Below, one piece after another: positions 19,349 through 24,672 of a stretch of 24,672 nucleotides of DNA. The position numbers and the translations under genes were made by a program. Position 1 is the stretch's first letter, and each line of letters starts with the position of its first letter. The notes beneath the pieces are model-generated. The model did not search any database. It was not told the origin of the DNA and worked only from the letters and a program-made list of their open reading frames with translations. The DNA is taken from the NCBI GenBank assembly GCA_004352715.1, contig SCFE01000049.1, positions 1,081,769 to 1,106,440 of the forward strand. Direction: 5' to 3'. Source of the DNA: Hofstenia miamia (lineage: Eukaryota > Xenacoelomorpha > Acoela).

Positions 19349-20198
19349 TATGCATTTAGTAAATGTATATTTCAATTCTGCATTCTAATTTGATATTTTT
19401 TTATGATTTTTATATTTATTTCAAGACGTGTATAGATTTAAGATAGAAATTATTTTATTACAAATGCTGGTAATATTAAAATGAAGCATGTTTCATTGTC
19501 ATTCAAGTGTGTTTGTGATACCAGTCGCACAAGTAAATATAGCATTGTTCTTTTAACTCTATTTGAGTTGGTTGTGATAGCTTGTTGTGTTGGGTATCAA
19601 AGTCTCATAGAATAGACCTTACTGATGGATAGCTCAATTACAACAATTTTAAAGAGTTTTGTTGCAAATGTAGTTTGTATCACTAAATATTTCTAATTTT
19701 TGTGAAAATTCTGAGACCATTTGAGTAAAATTTAGCAAGGGGATTTTTTTCTTGGAGATTGCCTGCTAAACTGGCCCAAATATAATTTCCTTTTCTTAGT
19801 TTATTAGCATTGATTGGTCATATGTATATGCCACCAATAATTTTATAGTGCTTTATCCCTAGCCTGGTGATTTATTGTATATAGTGTTATATTCTATGGT
19901 TTGTGTTTTGTATATTTTATGAAGCTGTTTAGATAAATTACTAGAATCTAACTCTTCATATTTATGTGAACATAGAATATCGTATTTTAATAATTTTCGC
20001 TAACTAAATTTACAAACTATCATGAAATTCACTTCACTTGCAGTTGTTTGCGGCTCTGGTGTGGCCTTCCTTTTGTGTTGGTGTTTTTGGTAAATTTTGG
20101 AGACTTGGGAAGTAGATAATTTCTAGATTGATGATTTCATAATGTGCGAACCCGAGAATCATTGAATATGGTAGACAGTGGAGGTTACAGTGAGAATG
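19349..20198. other. Intergenic, nothing recognised
   Basis: AT-rich spacer between MDH2 and the second Penelope-like copy. No supportable coding frame or RNA gene. Confidence 0.5.
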
Positions 20199-20595
20199 CT
20201 AGTATTTTTTGAAGAATCTGTTTGGAAAAATAAACGTAAATCTATCAATATCTCTTTCAGGGGTTGGTAAACTTTCCCGGAGACTTGTAGAGGCATAGTC
20301 ACTTCTTCCAGGTACTAGATTTGATATTAAATGGTCCTCATAGTACATTCTCTTCAACAGCTTTTCATCTGACTTTCTCACAATTAACCTTAATAAGAAC
20401 ATGCAGATATATTTCGACTTACAAAGTCATCGTCCGTTTTACAAATTATTCCCTCTAAATTTACTAGATTTTACAATAATAATTATAATTTTTTAAATTT
20501 TAAAAAGTGGCAAGTTTAATTTATAAATATAGTCTTCTTTTGTGTTTAAACTTGGTTCCAAGGATTTTATAAAAATACTCTCAATAATTTTTAAA

Positions 20596-20889
20596 TTACT
20601 TGATCTTGATGTCTGATGTGATGTTTGTTTCAAAATTTAGTTCGCACTTAATTAGATGATTCGATATATTAGAACTGGTGTTATGTTCTTTAATTCTTCT
20701 TGATAGTTGCCTACTAGAAAAACCAATATAATCTTCACCACAGGTGCATATTATTTGATAAATTATATTTGACTTATTGGTTTCTTCAGTTGTAGAATTT
20801 AATTGCAATTTCGTTCTTAGTTTATGATTGTTATATATAAATATAACTTTTTCTTTAATTATTGATATTTTTCTGAGTTCTTTGACCAT
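20596..20889 (-). CDS. GIY-YIG endonuclease domain of a Penelope-like element (copy B)
   Basis: A 97-codon open frame, the same as 18895-19188 except EHNTSS in place of EHETSS. All the motif residues of copy A (IIY, YIG, RRIKEH) are kept. Two unbroken, near-identical frames mean either a recent family or one locus assembled twice. The reverse transcriptase that should precede it on the minus strand is missing; instead the inverted 31-base arm and an unrelated LINE relic follow. Confidence 0.78.
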   Translation of the reverse strand: MVKELRKISIIKEKVIFIYNNHKLRTKLQLNSTTEETNKSNIIYQIICTCGEDYIGFSSRQLSRRIKEHNTSSNISNHLIKCELNFETNITSDIKIK

Positions 20890-21018
20890 GTTTTCAGTGT
20901 GCAGTCCTCTATATTCGATCTTAAAACAATGTTCATAATTGTTTGATTTTTTTGGATCTTTTGTTCTTAATTAGAATGTCTTCTAATGATTTCTTAATAT
21001 ATCGATCTATGAAATTAT

Positions 21019-21049
21019 ATATATCTGCATGTTCTTATTAAGGTTAATT
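21019..21049. repeat. 31-base inverted copy of the Penelope-like 3' segment
   Basis: Exact reverse complement of 20382-20412 (contains atctgcatgttcttattaag). It closes copy B on the right and abuts the LINE relic. Confidence 0.9.
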
Positions 21050-22330
21050 AAGCTCCTAAAAAACGACATATTTCTCACAATTGTTTCGATAGGTTCAAAG
21101 TTATCCGTATATTCCAGTTGCATCGCCTTCCTCTGTAGTTTGTCCATGAGTTGCTGCAATGACTTCCTGCATCCTCCCCATACTGAGACTAAATAGGTTA
21201 TGTTTGGCGATATAAACGCAGTGTAAAGTATCTTGAGCTCGCGTAAGGAGTAACCTTGTGCCTTTACTTATTTAGAAGGAACATTTTGCTTCTGCATTTT
21301 CGTAGAAGCTTTGAGACATATTCTTCAAATGATAAGGCATTATCAATGTACACTCCAAGGATTTTAATGGCTTGAGTTTGCCAAATGGGTATTGTGTAAT
21401 AGTCAAAGGAGAGCAACCCTTAGAAAAAATAATTTCAACCGTTTTTTCTTTGTTCATTGATAGGTTGTTGTTATTACACCAGTCTTTCAGAGCGCTTCTT
21501 GGACCCTGTCTTGACCACGTGTTCCACCCAATAGGATTGAAGCATCATCTGCGGATTTTACTAGAGACATCATCTCCGTTCAAAACAAGATCATCATATA
21601 ATAAGTTGAATAAGATTGGCACCAGAATAGAGCCTTGGGATATACCAGTGTTTGTGCTGAGAAGTTGTGAATGTCGCCCATTGAAGTCAACTAATTGTGT
21701 CCTGTCTAGAAGGAAGTCGCAAACTAGATTGACAACATACTGCGAGATATTATGTTTGCAAAGAGAGTTAACTATCTGACCACACGGCACTTTGTCAAAT
21801 GCTTTACTGAGATCAATTGCAATTATTCTGATGTAATCATATCCTTTGCTTTATTGATTATGTGCAAGAGAACCATTTCTGTTGTTGACGACTTTCTGAA
21901 ACCGAATTGATTCCACTTCAGTCTGGCATTGTAGGCTTTGGAAATGACCTTGTCATATATCATTCTCTAAATGCCTTGACAGGATTGGCGTTAAAGATAC
22001 AGATCAGTAACAGACTTCACTTTTGATCGTTTCGGAATAGGAACGACTCTGGATACTTTGAATGAATTCGGAAAACACCCTTCCACCGAACACAAATTGT
22101 AAATGTGACACAAAGGCTCAGCTAGGTTGTGAGCATTTCGTCGAATGAGCCAATATGGCATCTGATCGATTCCTTGCGCAGTTTTCTTTATTCTGTGTAA
22201 GCTATGGTAAACTTCATGAATTGTAAAATCAGGAGGAATACTGCTTTCTACATAATCACGGACTGGTGCAGTATATGTATCAATATGGGAAACTTGTGCG
22301 TAATGTTTGTTAATTTCATCAACGTCCAAC
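21050..22330 (-). pseudogene. Decayed LINE reverse transcriptase
   Basis: The minus strand starts with LDVDEINKHYAQVS and VYHSLHRIKKTAQGIDQMPY (22329-21991), then AEPLCHIYNLCSVEGCFP and VVPIPKRSKVKSVTDL. That is the entry of a LINE reverse transcriptase with its K-x-P-G-x-D-like block. After frame changes come NQFGFRKSSTTEMVL (about 21895), ISQGSILVPILFNLLYDDL (about 21630), SADDASILLGG (about 21560) with the active-site ADD kept, WCNNNNLSMNKEKTVEIIF (about 21480-21420), and a C-terminal part with many stops down to 21050. The order is right but the frame breaks at least four times. ORF1 and endonuclease are missing. The family differs from the CR1-like tails at 2066 and 6689. Confidence 0.82.
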
Positions 22331-22335
22331 CAATC

Positions 22336-23241
22336 ATGCTTCTCTCTGAGATAGTTGGGTCTAGCGAGCGCGCTCTACTCGATACAATTAACAGTTCTCA
22401 GTTTATTGGAGATTTCGATTCGCAAAAACGCATCACCGCCGCTAAGTTAGCTGCACCTTTTGCCTCATTATCAAGGGATGAACTACTCAAACTACATTGC
22501 GTACTTTGGAAAATCTCAAATATTAAAGAATCGCCATCCCCTTCAGAAGAAACACGCTCACCACTAGAAACATCAAACACTAAATGCATGAACAGCGACA
22601 ATGTTTCCGAAACAAATGCTCCAGAAAAAAGTGAAACAAACCAACGAAAAGTCAAACATATCAAAGAAACTTCGGATACATTGATAATTGGAACATCAAT
22701 GTATCGCAATTTGAGGGCAAATAAACTTGTGAAAGATCACGATGTCACGATTCATTCATATCCTGGAGCTACAATCGAGGAAATTTCAAACATAATTTAT
22801 CAATACCCACAAAGGAACAATATAAAGAAGGTGATGATCACTGCTGGAAGAAACGACGTCATGCAATCAAACAAGAATTTTACACCACTTTTCGAAAAAT
22901 TGATTACTGCCACACGCCATTCCTTTCGAAACGCAGAAATTACATTGGGTGAACTCGCACCATTTCCATATATTAAAACGTTTAATAAAATGTCATCGGA
23001 AGTCAATGTATTATTACATCAAAATGCAAAACAATTGCAGTACAAGATCTTCGAAAATAACCGTTATTTTTACAAGGGTGCATATGTCGATGCAGATCTA
23101 TTTACACGAGGAGGAATTCATTTCTCTGAATCTGGATATGCTATATTAGCACGATGCATTAAAAGCTATTTTGCAAATGCAAAGCATCCTTTCATCTACG
23201 GCCGCTCAATTTTGCCGCCAAAGTCACTTAATTCTTATTAA
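22336..23241 (+). CDS. LINE ORF1 with SGNH-hydrolase (esterase) domain
   Basis: From ATG 22336 the frame has 301 codons. The frame stays open upstream to 22204, but there it is only the antisense of the neighbouring LINE, so 22336 is preferred. Residues 1-110 are a low-complexity, charged region. The SGNH domain covers about 114-285: block I LIIGTSMYRNL (nucleophile Ser121), block II SYPGAT (Gly145), block III TAGRND (Asn173), block V GGIHFSESGY (His262). The Asp usual three residues before that His is Gly259, so the triad lacks its acid. In CR1-type ORF1 proteins this domain is thought to aid RNP or membrane interaction. After the TAA (23239-23241) the same frame stays open and Pro-rich to a second stop at 23437-23439, so ORF1 was probably 367 residues. 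Confidence 0.82.
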   Translation: MLLSEIVGSSERALLDTINSSQFIGDFDSQKRITAAKLAAPFASLSRDELLKLHCVLWKISNIKESPSPSEETRSPLETSNTKCMNSDNVSETNAPEKSETNQRKVKHIKETSDTLIIGTSMYRNLRANKLVKDHDVTIHSYPGATIEEISNIIYQYPQRNNIKKVMITAGRNDVMQSNKNFTPLFEKLITATRHSFRNAEITLGELAPFPYIKTFNKMSSEVNVLLHQNAKQLQYKIFENNRYFYKGAYVDADLFTRGGIHFSESGYAILARCIKSYFANAKHPFIYGRSILPPKSLNSY

Positions 23242-23439
23242 TCATATCGACCAGCGAATACACGTATGCCACCGCAACATCACAGGCAATCACGTACCTT
23301 GTACTCACCAGCAACGATTAATCAAGGACGCTACGCCCCGCACCCGCAAACGTACGCCGAAGTCCTTTCAACTACAACGCCTAATCATTTCTCACCTTCT
23401 GAGGTACTAAAGCTCCGACACTTATTAACTTTTTACTAA
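23242..23439 (+). pseudogene. Probable cut-off C-terminal tail of LINE ORF1
   Basis: In the ORF1 frame, 65 codons stay open after the TAA: SYRPANTRMPPQHHRQ, RYAPHPQTYAEVLSTTTP, up to KLRHLLTFY and TAA at 23437-23439. The Pro, Arg and Gln-rich make-up is like a protein tail. A single CAA to TAA change would explain the earlier stop. The second stop lies 5 bases before the ORF2 ATG, a spacing that suits termination-reinitiation. Confidence 0.55.
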
Positions 23440-23444
23440 ACCGT

Positions 23445-23672
23445 ATGGATTTATTTATCTTTGTAATGCTAAAACTACGGGTAGTTCACCAACACAAATT
23501 TTTCTTAAAATCTAAGTTTGCAACTTTTATCAGCATTTTTCCAATAACAGATATACCTAGAAAAAATCCCTTCAAAGAGCTTTTGGCAATTTTGGTTTTA
23601 AAATTTTTATTATTACTTAAACATGGAATTGAAGCAAATCCTGGTCCTTTTTCAATTATGAAACATATCTAA
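23445..23672 (+). CDS. LINE ORF2 N-terminal leader with 2A-like motif
   Basis: A 75-codon frame starts at ATG 23445. Residues 44-59 form a hydrophobic helix-like stretch (KELLAILVLKFLLLLK) followed directly by HGIEANPGP (residues 60-68, NPGP at 23637-23648). 2A sequences have the consensus D-V/I-E-x-N-P-G-P after a helical stretch and make the ribosome skip the Gly-Pro bond. They are described at the N-terminus of ORF2 in several CR1/L2-group LINEs. Here the consensus Asp is Gly (residue 61), so activity is uncertain. Skipping would release a 67-residue hydrophobic leader from the endonuclease-RT protein. A stop follows seven codons later, and the endonuclease continues in another frame from about 23684. 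Confidence 0.8.
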   Translation: MDLFIFVMLKLRVVHQHKFFLKSKFATFISIFPITDIPRKNPFKELLAILVLKFLLLLKHGIEANPGPFSIMKHI

Positions 23673-23683
23673 AAAATGTTTAA

Positions 23684-24672
23684 TCTAAGAAAGATATGAT
23701 TAATTACGTTCATTTAAATGCCCAGAATTTATCTAATAAAAATTGCGATTACAAGTCACTTATTAGCAATTTTTATGAAAATATAGTACTAGCCATTACT
23801 GAGACATGGTTTAACTGCAATGACCTTGACATTGTCTGGTCAGATAACAATAATCTATATAAATTATTCAGAAAAGATAGAACTCATTGTTATATACTCG
23901 GTAAAAGCAAGGGGACGGGGTACTCCTTCTAGTTCCGAAATCATTTCATCCAAAGCAACGGAATGATATAGTAAGCTCAGAAAAATTCGAAAGCCTTTGG
24001 GTTGAAATTGATAACCCTATCAAAAATTCACCTTTTAAAAAGCAATTAATTAATGTTTCATACTGCCCAAATAAATGTAATACTAATGAATTTTTTGAAC
24101 AACTTGAGAATGAAATTTCACTGGCCTACTCAGAAAATAAAGATTTAATATTAATGGGTGATTGGAACCTAAATTACTTAAATAAACGTGATAATAAAAC
24201 GATTAATCTCTTTTTTAATACTTTTAATTTAAAAACGGCAAATGCCTTCATTCCTACAAGAATCGCAAACAATAGTGCAACTTTGATTGACTATATTGCA
24301 CTGCCCGAAAATAATCTTGATTTCTTATACTACTCCTCTGAATGTCCATTCTCTGATCACTGTATAATATCAGCCAGTTTCCCTAAAGCTAAAATACGCT
24401 CTGAAATATCCAAAAAATGGATCACTATTCGCGAAAAATCGTCTGATAATATAGATAACCTGAAAAATGCTCTTTCACGTGAAACTTGGACTTCTGTATA
24501 CGTTGCGGTTGATCCTAGCAACATGATCAAAAGCTTTCTTGATATTCTTGAATCCTATTTAGATGAATATTGTCCTGAAAAAAAATCCTTGTTACTAATC
24601 ATTCTCGCAAAAACATAAAGAATGACAAGCCTTGGATTTCCGATTTCTGCAAACAATTAATAACAAAAAAAA
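23684..24672 (+). pseudogene. LINE ORF2 APE-type endonuclease, frameshifted
   Basis: This is the target-nicking nuclease of the LINE. Catalytic landmarks appear in order: YVHLNAQNLSNK (metal-site Asn), AITETWFN (Glu), FRKDR, then after a one-base shift in the G run near 23920 VSYCPN, LILMGDWNLNYL (Asp and Asn of GDxN), and CPFSDHCIISA (SDH). The longest intact part is 24154-24618. At the A run near 24575 another one-base shift occurs: the displaced frame reads ILVTNHSRKNIKNDKPWISD, the usual KPW-I/x linker that leads to the reverse transcriptase. All catalytic residues survive, so decay is slight or the shifts are base-calling errors in homopolymers. The element continues past the window. Confidence 0.82.

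Larger units (their letters stand above)
20199..21049 (-). mobile_element. Penelope-like element fragment, copy B
   Basis: This copy is continuous and lacks Ns. It covers the GIY-YIG frame (20889-20596) and, downstream on the minus strand, a 67-codon open frame (20402-20199, MFLLRLIVRKSDEKLL...) of unknown meaning that copy A carries only in part. A 31-base segment near the 3' side (20382-20412) recurs inverted at 21019-21049, exactly where the next LINE relic begins. Inverted pieces of the element at its 5' edge are known for Penelope-like insertions. The outer limits are approximate. Confidence 0.7.
22331..24672 (+). mobile_element. CR1/L2-type non-LTR retrotransposon, 5' part, runs off the window
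   Basis: The layout is ORF1 (SGNH esterase type), a 5-base spacer from an in-frame remnant, then ORF2 with a 2A-like leader and an APE-type endonuclease. Reverse transcriptase should lie beyond 24672. Esterase-type ORF1 and N-terminal 2A sequences are both known in CR1/L2-group LINEs. The left border lies near 22330, where the opposite-strand LINE relic begins, and no 5' UTR is obvious, so the copy may be slightly 5'-truncated. The first 1.1 kb is visibly less AT-rich than its surroundings. At least one stop and three shifts make this copy inactive as assembled. Confidence 0.85.

Noticed and set aside
22204-22335. Extra 44 residues at the N-terminus of LINE ORF1
   Set aside because: These bases encode, on the opposite strand, the conserved start of another LINE reverse transcriptase; the ORF1 start at 22336 is better.
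22398-22709. Minus-strand open frame of 103 codons
   Set aside because: Shadow of LINE ORF1 on the + strand.

Overview
The window is nuclear DNA from an invertebrate animal. It is AT-rich, has microsatellites and runs of N, and carries one spliced host gene on the + strand: mitochondrial malate dehydrogenase (MDH2). Four exons (5643-5902, 6318-6495, 17008-17305, 18212-18465) join in frame with GT/AG borders to give a complete 329-residue enzyme. Its second intron is about 10.5 kb. I cannot name the species from the sequence.

Almost everything else recognisable is transposable-element DNA. Left of MDH2 (1-5346) are an AT microsatellite, two minus-strand LINE tails separated by a 479-base N gap, a third relic of a different LINE (about 3190-3625), and a long stretch with no gene. 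Intron 2 holds a decayed minus-strand CR1/L2-like LINE (6689-8200), an 11-base-period minisatellite (8849-8971), and an 819-base element with perfect 21-base terminal inverted repeats (9790-10608). It also holds a decayed CACTA/EnSpm-like transposase on the minus strand (about 14510 to 11545). A complete hAT element (12775-14295) with an exact 8-base target duplication has split that transposase. Last comes a complete but internally deleted Tc1/mariner element (15859-16645) that keeps only an open DNA-binding-domain ORF. All recognised element coding in this intron is antisense to MDH2.

Right of MDH2 are two nearly identical copies of the GIY-YIG end of a Penelope-like element (18595-19284 and 20296-20985). 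Single Ns and a 63-base direct repeat around the first copy suggest an assembly problem. Next is a decayed minus-strand LINE reverse transcriptase (about 22330 to 21050). A head-to-head, less AT-rich, + strand CR1/L2-type LINE then runs off the right edge. Its ORF1 is an SGNH-esterase-type protein. Its ORF2 opens with a hydrophobic leader ending in a 2A-like GIEANPGP motif, followed by an APE-type endonuclease broken by several small frameshifts, at least two of them at homopolymers.

No convincing wholly new system is present. The best leads are the 2A-led ORF2, the transposase fragment that keeps only its DNA-binding half, the hAT-in-CACTA nesting, and several duplications that look like assembly artefacts.
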